The notes under the pieces are model-generated. The model was not told the origin of the DNA and did no database searches. It saw nothing but the letters and a program-made list of their open reading frames with translations. Below, piece after piece: positions 53,725 through 64,000 of a stretch of DNA of 64,000 nucleotides; within the stretch, counting starts at the first letter, position 1, and every line of letters begins with the position of its first letter. The position numbers were made by a program, and so were the translations under genes. This DNA is from Macrocystis pyrifera (Eukaryota; Sar; Phaeophyceae; Laminariales; Laminariaceae). The stretch lies in NCBI GenBank assembly GCA_031763025.1, contig JASSKH010000006.1, positions 1,771,048-1,835,047 on the forward strand. Reading direction: 5' to 3'.

Positions 53725-55570
53725 CGCAAAAGTTAGGGCTGTGAGTTGGCCGACTATAAGTCGCCGACTATTAACAGTTATTATTCGGGTAGGTAGGTTC
53801 CATGACTAGTGTACACACCTGGTGGGGCTGTGGGTTGGACGACGACAAGTCGCCGACAAGCTATTCGTTGGCCACTAACACCCGTGTTGCATCGCCCACA
53901 AAAAAAAAAAACTGCCTTTGGCCAATTCTACAATCAACTAAATGCCTGGAAGCACCTGTATTTCCGTTTTTTTTTCCTACCAATGTTTCGTAATTCTGCT
54001 TTAGCTCAAAACTTTCCCATTGATCCAATAATTGGCAAGGCGGACATGGGCTCCATGGAGCACTCCCGTGACGGTGGCAAAGCAGCGGCAGTTTCCGTGC
54101 CCTGTTTCCAGTCGGACCTCGTCGCTGAAGTCTGAAAATGGGTAAAAAATATGGTTCCAGGCGTTTGAATTTGATTTTCTTGTACTGGAGCCAAGCGTAT
54201 TTTTGGCTGCTGTAGAAACGTATGCTCGTATCATACTCGTACCAGTTTCCTTAAGGTTTCCTTGGTATTAATACTTTTAGTAACTGTTTTTAATGATATT
54301 TTGGTAGGTCTTAGCCCGGCAGCAGAAGCGTAGGACATGCTCCGTCGCTCTGCCGCTGCTCTTCCCAAGAATACAGTAGCTGCTGTATTAGCAAGGCCAG
54401 CAAGTAACACGTGTCTGCGTATGCGTCGGGACAAAAAACGGAGTTTTTTTCGCGTGTTTCGACTGTCGGCACAAGCAAGAGCAGGATAGCCGTTTTGTGC
54501 ATGTTTTCGTGATTTTTCAGGCACCATTCTCAGGTCGACCGTGGCAGCTGGAGGTTCGATCCCTAGTTTCGCAAGGCGGAAATGACATGGCTGGCTGTGT
54601 GCGAGCACACAGACGGAAATCTGGTCAATTTCGTCAATCGAGTCGGAATTCGGCCGTGAAAATGGCCTAGTCGGGCGGCGCAATTGCCTCGACCGAAGCT
54701 GCCGTTTGCTTGAAGCTGCGGTGCACCGAATTTATCCAACCCTAGGACGGCCAAGCGCCAACCAGCCACAGAACATACTCTATCATGACTTGATTGAGTT
54801 CCTCTGATCGTCGTGTGTCATCTGGGGGTTTCAGTGGGTAGCACGGTGACCGTGAAGAGTGCCTCAAAAGGCCCTGTGTGGGGCTGATCTCTGCCAAACC
54901 CAGGTTTCAATAATATTCGCGTTTTATTAGTGCTCCTGAAAAAAAGTTTGTAGGCAATGCAACACAGGTGTTGACTCCTTTTGAGACCCCCCGACAACGA
55001 CCAACACAATGGCTTGTACCTTTGGTGCTACCAGCCATTTAAGCGTGAGCGCCCAGCAGCAAGGGTAGGGTCACCTTGCGCCCATGCCGTGCGTGCGACC
55101 CCTTGCATTGCAACTGACACCAACCATTGTATCATCCCCCAAATCCCGCATTGGCCGTCGCAGTATTCGTCACTTTATATCTCCAAGTTTTTCCCTCTGG
55201 AATAAATCCCAAGAGGATTAAAAGGTAATACAGACAGCTACGTGCGGTAAATGAGGGAGCTACTGCGCCTTTGTAAGCTCGACGGGGGTGTACCTTTAAC
55301 GAAAACACTTCGTACTGTAAGTCAATTAGGTTGTTGGCTTGATTTTACTTGATTTTACCATCCAATAAATAACTACGAGCAGCCGTGAAGCCCACCCAGC
55401 TCAGTCCTAAAAAAGTACGGTAGATAGGACAGAGACAAAAAAAAAGAAAAAAAAGTATCCACACACAGGCGACAAATCAGAGAAATAACACTGGAACACA
55501 CTCGTAAGAGTGCAGTCGTCCTGATTCCTGACTCCGTTCGACTCGCACCTTCTCGAGCAAATGTGTGTTT
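53725..55570. other. no gene recognised
   Basis: Part of intron 1. Short ORFs on both strands (longest 150 codons, 54231-54683 minus) show no family resemblance. AGTTGGACGACGACAAGTCGCC and a similar AGTTGGCCGACTATAAGTCGCC form a small direct repeat at 53745 and 53830. Confidence 0.4.
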
Positions 55571-55578
55571 CGGCGCAC

Positions 55579-55670
55579 TGGGAAGCCGCGCAACACGACA
55601 GGTACTTCGCCAGCTGGTGCCCCCTCTCCATCGCCGCCCCGGTACCGTCCGTCGCTGCGTGTTCCCGCAT
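55579..55670 (-). CDS. DUF726/TMCO4-like exon 1 (tentative, start codon)
   Basis: ATG at 55670 opens MREHAATDGTGAAMERGHQL then AKYLSCCAAS plus CA. An in-frame TAG lies six bases upstream, which supports this start. The donor would be TTCCCA|GTGCGC, a weak site, but its phase fits exon 2 (CA + G gives Gln) and the join KYLSCCAASQVAKAGAAACK reads smoothly. A CAG acceptor sits 14 bases upstream of the ATG, so the 5' UTR may itself be spliced. The ORF continues past the proposed donor, so a separate short gene is possible. Confidence 0.42.
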
Positions 55671-56004
55671 TCTACGCTACTCCTGCTGGAATAGGACGAG
55701 GCACGGCAGGGAGGGGTCAACGCGGCGAGACTTGGTAAGGGGGGAGGGGGGTCCCGACTATAACACTACTCCTGCTGGAATAAGACGAGACATGATAGGG
55801 TGGGGTACATGGCGGGCGGGCGGGGGGTGAGGGGGGGTCCCGAATAGAAAGCTACTCCTACTGGAATAGGACGAGACGTGACAAGGGGGTGGGGGGGCGT
55901 GCGAGACATTGGGAGGGGGGGACATGCTCCAAATACAAAGCTGCTCTTGTTGGATTAGCACGAGGCATGGCAGGGGGGGGGGGTCAACGGGCGAGACATG
56001 GCAA

Positions 56005-56037
<33 letters not shown>

Positions 56038-56270
56038 TGAATAGGAAGCTACTTCTGCTGGAATAGGACGAGACATGATAGGGGGGGGGGTCAACGGGTG
56101 AGACATGGCGCGGGGTAGGAGGGGTCCCGAGTAGAAAGCTCTTCTTGCTGGAGTAGGACGAGATATGACAGGAGGGGGGGGGTACGGGCGAGACATGGGG
56201 GGGTGTCCCCAATATAAGCATACTCGTGCTGCTGGAAAAGGACGAGGCACAGCAGGGGGGGGGGGGGAGG
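55671..56270. repeat. minisatellite of about 85-105 bp, seven units, upstream of exon 1
   Basis: GCTACTCCTGCTGGAATAGG, GACGAGACATG, then a G-rich stretch with TCAACGGGCGAGACATGG and GGGTCCCGAATAGAAA. Unit starts are near 55677, 55767, 55852, 55939, 56048, 56138 and 56220. On the gene strand each unit carries a TATTCCAGCAG|GAGTAG-type sequence, the same that lies just before exon 1. Confidence 0.9.
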
Positions 56271-58075
56271 TCGGGTGGCGCTCGGGCGAGCCGGAGTTTC
56301 GCGGGGCACCCTCAAACAGCATTAGCATGCACAGAGCCAAACAGGCGTCGTCACCATCACTAGATACGGTGGCGTGATCTACCTGGTATGTAGTACCCAA
56401 GTATTCATGTACCACTCTGGACGGAAATATAAGGATCATTTCAACATAAATACGAATAGCAAACGTGCCTTAACTTTCCGCCCAGATCGTATACCAGGTA
56501 AATAAATAACCAGGCACGCGGGCAAGGCAAGGCAGCTTCGGAACTCGGAACACACGAGCAGCGTCTGGGCTACACGCCCCGGATGACGGCAGGGCGAGAC
56601 GGGTGGAGGCGGGGGCTGCGATGCACCCCACGGCTCGCGGTTAAGCTCAACAGTGATGAATACAGATAGATTGATTACTGGGTAGAGCTGTGAGCAGACA
56701 CGACTTGCTGTAAGTCACCAACTAGTAATGAGTCGGACTGAAAGGTAGCCGCTTCCCGGAGGTGTCCACTGCCCACTATCCGACTTATAGGGTTTCCCTA
56801 CTGGAAGGAAGGATTAGTGAACGCGCCACACATATTTTCGTTTTTGGCCGGGAGGCGGCTCCGCTCGCCGGGGAGGGCTGATTTGTCCCGCTTCGCTTTC
56901 CTGGCTTAGGTCGCTAAGTCGGTTGGTCATCAGCTGGCTTCGTCAGTCCACTTGCCGGCTGGCTCGGTTAGTTGGCTAACGGCACCTACCGATGCGTTAT
57001 TAGTCGTGAAGTCCTGCCGATCCGCAGCTCTACTTTTGGGGGCTCCAGGGCATGTCCAAACATGATCGAAAATCGAAATCGAAAATCGAACTGAAAAAAA
57101 CAGGGCGGTGATTGGTCCTTGGCACGAGCATGCCTCCTTGGTTTTTTAGGTTCCGTGAGAATTAACGAGTTCCAATCTGATGCCAAAATCAATGTGTTGG
57201 CGGCAGAAATCGAAAAGCAAATAAAAAACACACAAAAACAAGAACAGCAACAATTCAGCGCGTCCTGCTGGTCAGCGCAGCCACGTCGAGATATCTAATA
57301 AGGACCGCCGTACACAGCACGCAACCCAGAGCCAGCACGGCAACACAGCCGCACAGACCTCCCGTATGTAGCCAGCAGGCGAACCACAAAATATCAGACG
57401 TTATCGGGCCTTTGTTTCCGGGCATTCGAGCGAAAGCGAAGATAGTTTGAGGACAATTCAGGATAATGCTCTCGAGAACGAGATTGGAAGCACGTTCTCA
57501 CTATAATGTGAAAATTGATCCCGGGGCGTCAATGTTGGGCTCGCCACCACCTCCATGGGAGGCCCAAGGACCTCCCGGGGTCGAATTGTCGCTTCTGCCA
57601 GTTTCTCTGGTGGGTCTGTGTTGCCGAGCGCTAGAATGTCGGCATGTGTACGTAATTATGAACGGCCCGCAGGTTGTGCTATCCGTTGAGTTCGGGTGGA
57701 ATCATACTCTCAGTTATCGATTCTGTTTGGACAAACCTTGTCTAAAATACTCTCGAAAATGAATTCACGATTACGAATCTGTTTTGACACATGCCCTCGG
57801 AGGGGAGAAGTGACAACACGAAGTGACGGTTATAGCCCGGCGGTTCCCGTAGAGGGGAGGGGCGGTCTCAGGGTCCAATCGCATAGAATACCAGGTACCC
57901 GACGACTACTTTGTTGTTATATACGGCAACAACGAGAGGGAAAAGGTGACGATAAAAAGTGACGACTACAGCATCGGCCACCGCTCAGTTGGGGGGTGAT
58001 GACATTTGACATCCATACTATTAATACGACAAAAACAATGAAAGGACTTGTACGACAAGGGTGAAGCATGATAGA
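56271..58075. other. no gene recognised
   Basis: Includes a 99-codon plus-strand ORF (57466-57762) with a KIDPGASMLGSPPPPW stretch; family not recognised. Confidence 0.35.
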
Positions 58076-58081
58076 GTACAG

Positions 58082-58216
58082 CAGTGGTCCCTCTACAGTG
58101 CCGGGTCAGTAGTGCCGGCTGCTCGCTACGGTGCCGGTGATTCCGCTCGGCACTTGGCACAGAGTATTGTTGTTGGCTGGAGCATACATGCCGGCACTAA
58201 GAGGGACCACCACTCT
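58082..58216. mobile_element. family D TIR element, compact
   Basis: CAGTGGTCCCTCTACAGTGC to GCCGGCACTAAGAGGGACCACC. The cleanest family D copy. Confidence 0.85.
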
Positions 58217-59769
58217 GGTAGTGATTCTCGCTCACGCTAGAAAAACGTGCGAGATAGTTTGTGTTGTTTCGGTCGCCACCTCTGGGCCCCAGTACTCGCA
58301 AGCGAAATCAAGCACGAACCGGACATGACAGCAGCAGTACCCGACTGCTTGATTTCTGTGAGCAGGGTGTGCATACCGCCGCACGTCGTGAGTCTCAAGC
58401 GCTGCCGTGTCCAGTCTCCCAAGTTAGTACGATGCAAAAAACTATACCAGGAGTAACAGCATACCCATACCCCTCGGTAAATCACACCAGCAGGTCAGGT
58501 TGGGTTATAGGTCTAGACTACAGCTACGAGTAAAATACCTACCAGGTACATGGTAGGTAAGAAATGGTGGCAGCCTCGCCGCCGGCCAGGGCAGATGGGG
58601 TGTTGCCGGTATCGCTGCGTAAAGCAGTCTGGTCCTCGGCAGAATAAACCTTCCGATCGTCGCTAGACGGGACGGCTGTAGCGGGCGGAATTTACGTTAC
58701 AGCTAGAAACTGGCATACAATATCATGCTCTCCGAACTCTCGGCACTTTCGTCATACCAGGTATACGAGAGGAGAGGTGGCGGCCACACAGCTGAGCAGG
58801 GTACAAGTCGTAGCAGCCACGTTTACCAGTTACGCATTCATATCATATCATATCCATGCGCCCAAGGATTACTAATTGCTGCCACCCTGCGTACCTGGTA
58901 CGTGCATTGGGCAGTACTATTTACGAAGCTCTAGCCCTCTCGGTTCTCAGGTCCTCAGTCCCTTGTGCATACGATAGTGACACGAAGAACCAGCCAGGCA
59001 CTTGGCAACGCCTCTGCTTTCTGCCGCTCTGCCTCTCGCTCTGCTCTCGCACTGCTCTCAAGTGCCCAAGGAAAAAGCAAAGTGCGGAAAGAAAGAAATA
59101 CACAACAAGCCAACGCCCGTATCATACGTATACCTGGTATACAGCAGTAACGACGTAACGACTCCTCGAATGCCTCCGGATGATGTGATATCTATCGCAC
59201 TCGAGCCGCCAGCGGCTTATCTCCAAGAACACTCAGGGGTGGTGCTGGCGGACCCATTGTGAGCTCAGGGGGTTCGGCAGCTACTCGTGACTCTGTGGAC
59301 TCTACGTACAGCTGAGCGAGGCTCGCTGTTCTAGACGATGCAGACGACCGCCTGACCGTGTGCGAGTCACCGGAACATGCGGTACGAATAAAAACTCAGA
59401 AACAACCAAAGATAACGCGGAAAAGATTAAAACTGCTGCTGCCGTGCTGCTGTCTGTGCCTGTCCAACACGACGCGGTCCATGCCTCCCCATGGTGGCAG
59501 AGCGGCGCAAGGAGGGTGTCCTCGGTAGAGGGGGCTCAGAGTAACGATTAGGCCGCCGGGTGACGTAACTAGCACCAGGCCAGGCTGGCGACACTTGGGG
59601 TACGGCTGATGGAGTGGGAGATCGGGTCGCTCGGAAAAGTGATACCCTGAATATGGCCATGTCCGTAAATATAAGAAACTTTTCATCTCATATAAAATAT
59701 AAAACGATTCTTAATTTATCGGACAGATTGGCATCAAACTCTCGAACTCGTAAATCCTGAAAGGTATTT

Positions 59770-60185
59770 TTCGTGCGGCAGCGTTATCTCCGCTGCAATC
59801 AGAGGCGGCACGCAAGAGGAAGGTGCGGTTTTCAAGATGACCTCCTCACGTTGTCAAGGAACGAGGGGCCACAGGGTCTCCCAGGTGCTGATGCGGATGC
59901 ACTCGGCCCTGGTTACAGGCGCCGAGACACTCGCCGAGACTCACAAGAAATTCAGCGGCGTTGTTGTCGTGCTCGGGGCAGACGTTGACCCAGAAAAATG
60001 AAGTTGCCGTAGCGTTGAAGTCCGGCCCCAAGTTCGCCCAAAGCCCGTCTCGACCACCTCAAGGAAGTAAACGAAGCTCGTCGCGACCCCAGCTACGAGT
60101 TTTTGTTTGGGTTCACTATATCTGACACGGCGCACGGGAGCGCTGCAGCTGCCAGGTGGAAGGCTAGCTGCTGCTTGAACTGATT
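59770..60185 (+). pseudogene. coding-like segment in shifting frames, family unknown
   Basis: After an acceptor-like TTCGTGCGGCAG, one frame reads VLMRMHSALVTGAETLAETH and KKFSGVVVVLGADVDPEK then a stop. A second continues NEVAVALKSGPKFAQ, and a third ARLDHLKEVNEARRDPSYEF then LFGFTISDTAHGSAAAARW. The frame changes fall at short A runs (near 59996 and 60038), each one base longer than a continuous frame would need. Either the gene is decayed or the base calls have small insertions. Codon character is good in all three pieces. The function is not recognised. Confidence 0.5.
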
Positions 60186-60404
60186 TTGCTGGGTGTGGCC
60201 CACGAAATTCAACAAAACTTACAAACTACCCGTCCCTACAAGGTAAGGCACATGATACTGTTGGAACTCCGTGCTCGTGGTAAATGCCACCGCAATGGGA
60301 ATGACTCGAGGTGCCACCGCTACCCAAGACACGCCGCACTCTTGTCTCTGCCTTTCTGTGCGGTGTGCGTGGAGCTTGGACACATTTAGTGGCAACGGTC
60401 AATC

Positions 60405-60507
60405 ATGGACACTGCGGCTGCTGGAATCCGAGATGCAATCGACGGTGCAACAGCAGCGGAGCTCCGGGGCTTGCTGGTGGCGCTTGAAGGTCGCGTGGTT
60501 GATGTTG
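60405..60507 (+). CDS. possible first exon, family unknown
   Basis: ATG at 60405 reads MDTAAAGIRDAIDGATAAEL, RGLLVALEGRVVDV and then a strong donor, GATGTTG|GTAAGCAG. It has a helical, Ala-rich composition. It lies 220 bp after the coding-like segment at 59770-60185 on the same strand and may belong with it. The ORF without splicing ends at 60611. Confidence 0.42.
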
Positions 60508-61362
60508 GTAAGCAGTTTCTATTCTGTACTGCAAGAAACAACTGTGAGACTCGAGTGCATGGTGCACAGACAGCAGAGGATCCCTATGATAACGCTACGA
60601 TAGGTTGCTGAACAGCTGCTTGGCGTTATGTTTCCTCTTGCCATCGTGCCTACAAGTGCCACATGCTGACGCGGGCTCTGCGTACCGCTGAGGTTGCTTC
60701 CATGATGTTGTTAGCTCTACTACGATGATGCCCAACACGAGCACCAACTACCATACTCACTGCAAAAAAGCTCCCACTAGAGCCTGGTATCAGTATAGCG
60801 CTACCCTATATATACCCCCTATACGATATGATATTTCCATAGTACTTAGTCATGTTTTTTTTTTCGCCGGAACGTGCGGTATATAGAACTACTTATAGAT
60901 ATCTCAACCTCTGAGCGTGCTCGGTTGGTACATCCCTGGCCTCTCAGAGCTCCCACTTGGGAATCGCCTCCGTTAATTACTTGCCGGACCGTTCCAGCGA
61001 GTCTTTGTTTTCTCCATTTCTCGTCGTACTTTCAGTTCTTCTTTCCTTTTTTCTTCTTTCGTTTCGTGTGCGTGCGTGTACTCGAGCACGGTTGCTCGGG
61101 CGAACCCGGCACCGTCGCGGGTGTCAGCGGATGCTGGCGAGTAGAGGGGGAGTTGCAAGGAGCGCGGTCGCCGCTTTCGTGCCTAGGGGTCGCGTGTGCC
61201 TCGAGACATGAGGGATGCATCAATAGGCTCTGTCTGGCCTCCATTTGTGATTTTGGATAGAGTACGTACGAGTGTTTAAGGTTCGTTTGGGATTGTAAGA
61301 TAATATTCAAGCGGTGCTTATTTTTGCGACCGGGCTGGAAGTCACAGACGGAGGTACCCCGA

Positions 61363-61533
61363 ATGAGCACCAACATTGTCGAGCTTGCGTCGAGGTCCAC
61401 GGTGAGCACCGGGCTTCACGCGAGGCGGGCGACGGGGCTCACTGTGGAAGAGAGGGAGGGAAGCTTTACCCGGACTGAATCGGTGGCGAGATGGTCGCGA
61501 GAGGGGCGGGCGGCGTACGAGGCTGAGAGATAA
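61363..61533 (+). CDS. conserved ORF in the left palindrome arm, unassigned
   Basis: Reads MSTNIVELASRSTVSTGLHA, RRATGLTVEEREGSFTRTES and VARWSREGRAAYEAER. The right arm holds the same reading (62843-62661, minus) with only two or three residue changes and a slightly longer end (EDLL). A donor-like TGCTGTAAGATTTTTTT follows the right-arm copy. The family is unknown. Near identity may reflect only the young age of the duplication. Confidence 0.4.
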   Translation: MSTNIVELASRSTVSTGLHARRATGLTVEEREGSFTRTESVARWSREGRAAYEAER

Positions 61534-62660
61534 GCTCTGCTGTAAGATTTTTTTTTTTTTCATTTTTTTCATTTTTTGACTGGTGTAAGGTGTTCCACTC
61601 AAGTAGTAAATTATTACACGAAAGGGGACGGGGATTTTATTTCTTTTAGAAATTTTCGGTTTCATTTTCATTGTGTTTGCTGTGTTGCTGTGCCGTTCTG
61701 TGCTTTATCTTTCGTACATACGACGAGTATATACACAGACACGGAGCATATCGAAAGAAGAAATAGGTACCCTACCTGGGGTATGTACGTATGTATGTAC
61801 GACGTGTGAGCGAGCGTAGCGGAAAACCGCCCGCGACGCGAAGCATATGTGGCGTCCGAGCTGTTTTCTCCTGAAGAAGCATGGCGGCGGGACTCTTGGC
61901 ATTATCAAGTCGCCAGTTTGCCTGTTGCAGCTAACTACAGGGGCCATAAAAAGAACAATATTCAATCATGGACCTCTGTCCGCTTCGCATATAATTTGAT
62001 GTTTCCTTCCTGAGCGAGCGTAGCGGGCGGCGTAGGCCGCCCGCGGAGCGAAGCGCCTTATATATCATATCGTATTACATCGCTATATACAGTATAGGGG
62101 CTTTCAGCACGATATGACTAAAAGGTGATATGATATTTGGTATATGATACAAGGCGCTTCGCTCCGCGGGCGGCCTACGCCGCCCGCTACGCTCGCTCAG
62201 GAAGGAAACATCAATGTATATGCGAAGCGGACAGAGGTCCATGATTGAAATGAATATTGTGTTTTTTTTGTGGCCCCTGTAGTTAGCTGCAAACTGGCGA
62301 CTTGATAATGCCAAGAGTCCCGCCGCCATGCTTCAGGAGAAAACAGCTCGGACGCCACATATGCTTTGCGTCGCGGGCGGTTTTCCGCTACGCTCGCTCA
62401 CACGTCGTACATACGTACATACCCCAGGTAAGGTACTTATTTCTTCTTTCGATATGCTCTGTGTCTGTGTATATACTCGTCGTATGTACGAAAGATAAAG
62501 CACAGAACGGCACAGCAACACAGCAAAAACAATGAAAATGAAACCGAAAATGTCTAAAAGAAATAAAATCCCCGTCCCCTTTCGTGTAATAATTTACTAC
62601 TTGAGTGGAACACCTTACGCCAGTCAAAAAAAGAAAAAAATGAAAAGAAGAAAAAAAATC

Positions 62661-62843
62661 TTACAGCAGATCTTCTCTCTCAGCCTCGTACGCCGCCCGC
62701 CCCTCTCGCGACCATCTCGCCACCGATTCAGTCCGGGTAAAGCTTCCCTCCCTCTCTTCCACAGTGAGCCCCGTCGCCCGCCTCGCGTGAAGCCCGGTGC
62801 ACACCGTGGACCTCGACTCAAGCTCGACAATGTTGGTGCTCAT
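62661..62843 (-). CDS. conserved ORF in the right palindrome arm, unassigned
   Basis: Mirror copy of 61363-61533. ATG at 62843, reading MSTNIVELESRSTVCTGLHA and onward to AAYEAEREDLL. See the left-arm entry. Confidence 0.4.
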   Translation of the reverse strand: MSTNIVELESRSTVCTGLHARRATGLTVEEREGSFTRTESVARWSREGRAAYEAEREDLL

Positions 62844-63335
62844 TCGGGGTACCTCCCTCTTGTGACTCTCAGCCCGGTCGCAAAAATAAGCACCGCTTGA
62901 ATATTATCTTACAATCCCGAACGAACCTTAAATACTCGTACGCACTCTATCCAAAATCACAAATGGAGGCCAGACAGAGCCTATTGATGCATCCCTCGTG
63001 TCTCGAGGCACACGCGCCGCTTAGGCGCGAAAGCGGCGACCGCGCTCCTTGCAACTCCCCCTCTACTCGCCAGCATCCGCTGACACCCGCGACGGTGCCG
63101 GGTTCGCCCGCGCAACCGTGCTCGGAGTACACGCACGCACACGAAACGAAAGAAGAAAAAAGGAAAGAGGGACTGAAAGTACGACGAGAAATGGAGAAAA
63201 CAAAGACTCGCTGGAACGGTCCGGCAAGTAATTAACGGAGGCGATTCCCAAGTGGGAGCTCTGAGAGGCCAGGGATGTACCAACCGAGCACGTTCAGAGG
63301 TTGAGATATCTATAAGTAGTTCTATATACGTCCGC

Positions 63336-64000
63336 TATGAAGGGATATATCGGCCTATGTAAGGTGGTATAAGATGATATATCGGCCTATATGAGGTGAA
63401 ATACGTGATATAGCTATCCGATATGTGGCATAATATGACGATTTGCTGTCTTGACGATATTTCTTGCATCTTTCGGGCGTAGTTTTTGGGCGGAATATAG
63501 GTGCAGTATATACCTGGTACGTATGTACGAGTAAGAGGACGAAGCGTGACGCACACACAAGGGGACGTACCAGGGGTCTGTGCCCGCTACTGTGTTCCTG
63601 TCGTGCGGGTTTAATCCGCGATGAGCGAGTCGAACGCGCCATCGCCTGCGGCCACAAGCGAGCCGCACAGCTACAGCAGTCGCCTTCGACATCATCAAGC
63701 GCCGCCACACATCTACATGCAATATATCCTCGCGGAGAAGGGGTTGCTGTATAATCATTCATGCATTTATTTGGTGTACCGGGTAGTACGTAACGGGCAC
63801 AGATCGCCAAGTACCGATCCAGTGCTTTACCATCACAGTGTGGCGCAGGCCCCAACCACGAAGAAGTACCGATGTGACACGGCGGTGATGTACATATATA
63901 GATAGATACCCGGTAGGTGATAATAACGCACGAAAGCTCGATATATAGGGCAGATATGAAGTGACATATCACAATACACAAGGTACATGATATATAACAT
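63336..64000. other. no gene recognised; ATATCGGCC repeats
   Basis: GATATATCGGCCTATGTAAG and GATATATCGGCCTATATGAG form a short direct repeat at 63343-63400. Overlapping ORFs to the end are open on both strands and cannot be assigned. Confidence 0.4.

Larger units (their letters stand above)
60876..63335. repeat. 2.46-kb near-perfect palindrome (foldback element)
   Basis: The left arm 60876-62059 and the right arm 62151-63335 are reverse complements, about 1.18 kb each, around a roughly 90-bp AT-rich spacer. Over some 460 bases compared by eye the arms differ at about 18 places (near 96% identity). The ends are TATATAGAACTACTTATAG on both sides. Inner arm parts carry GAGCGAGCGTAGCGGGCGGC/GCCGCCCGCGGAGCGAAGC hairpins. 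No transposase is visible. It could be a foldback transposon, or an inverted duplication made during replication or assembly. Confidence 0.93.

Noticed and set aside
57466-57762. Retroviral-type protease (KIDPGAS)
   Set aside because: The match is one short word; no flanking protease features.
60874-61260. 128-codon ORF and its mirror in the palindrome
   Set aside because: Cys/Phe-rich, with a competing open frame on the other strand; differences between the arms show no coding bias that I could see.

Overview
The window is repeat-rich nuclear DNA from a eukaryote with spliceosomal introns, probably a stramenopile and possibly a brown alga. That assignment rests on the gene style (short GC-rich exons, GTGAGC-type donors, Ala/Gly/Ser-rich inserts, intron-heavy layout) and is a low-confidence inference. 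There is one 100-N assembly gap. No rRNA, free-standing tRNA gene, CRISPR array or bacterial operon is visible.

The main result is one large minus-strand host gene, hidden because its exons are mostly too short to stand out as ORFs. Ten exons between 55670 and 5079, in the right order and with matching splice phases, encode the N-terminal and middle part of a DUF726/TMCO4-like alpha/beta-hydrolase-fold membrane protein (relatives: human TMCO4, yeast YFL034W/Mil1, plant At2g18100). Exons 3 and 5-7 and 9-10 carry family landmarks in order: the YDAR helix, the GGG..SGGVAAP membrane segment, GAAGAG..GYKM, EFHFLPL, the IPGW strand, VWES, and the Ala/Leu segment before the catalytic half. The part that should carry the GxSxG nucleophile elbow was not found and probably lies left of position 1. 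Exons 1, 2 and 4 are supported mainly by splice sites, phase and position.

The introns hold almost everything else. The intron downstream of exon 10 (1-5078) contains a broken Ty1/copia fossil and duplicated GC-rich blocks. Intron 9 (about 1.5 kb) holds a tandem array built from exon 10's own acceptor and start. Intron 8 (6.3 kb) holds DNA-transposon-like repeats and a 152-G tract. The 26-kb intron 2 and the 5.5-kb intron 1 hold two tRNA-derived SINE families, several short TIR/foldback families (called A, B, C, D, E, G, H, J, K, L here), hairpin arrays and a few unassigned ORFs on the opposite strand. Upstream of exon 1 are a seven-unit minisatellite, a possible plus-strand gene near 59.8-60.5 kb, and a 2.46-kb nearly perfect palindrome at 60876-63335.

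Family letters are names for this window only. Similarities between copies were read by eye.
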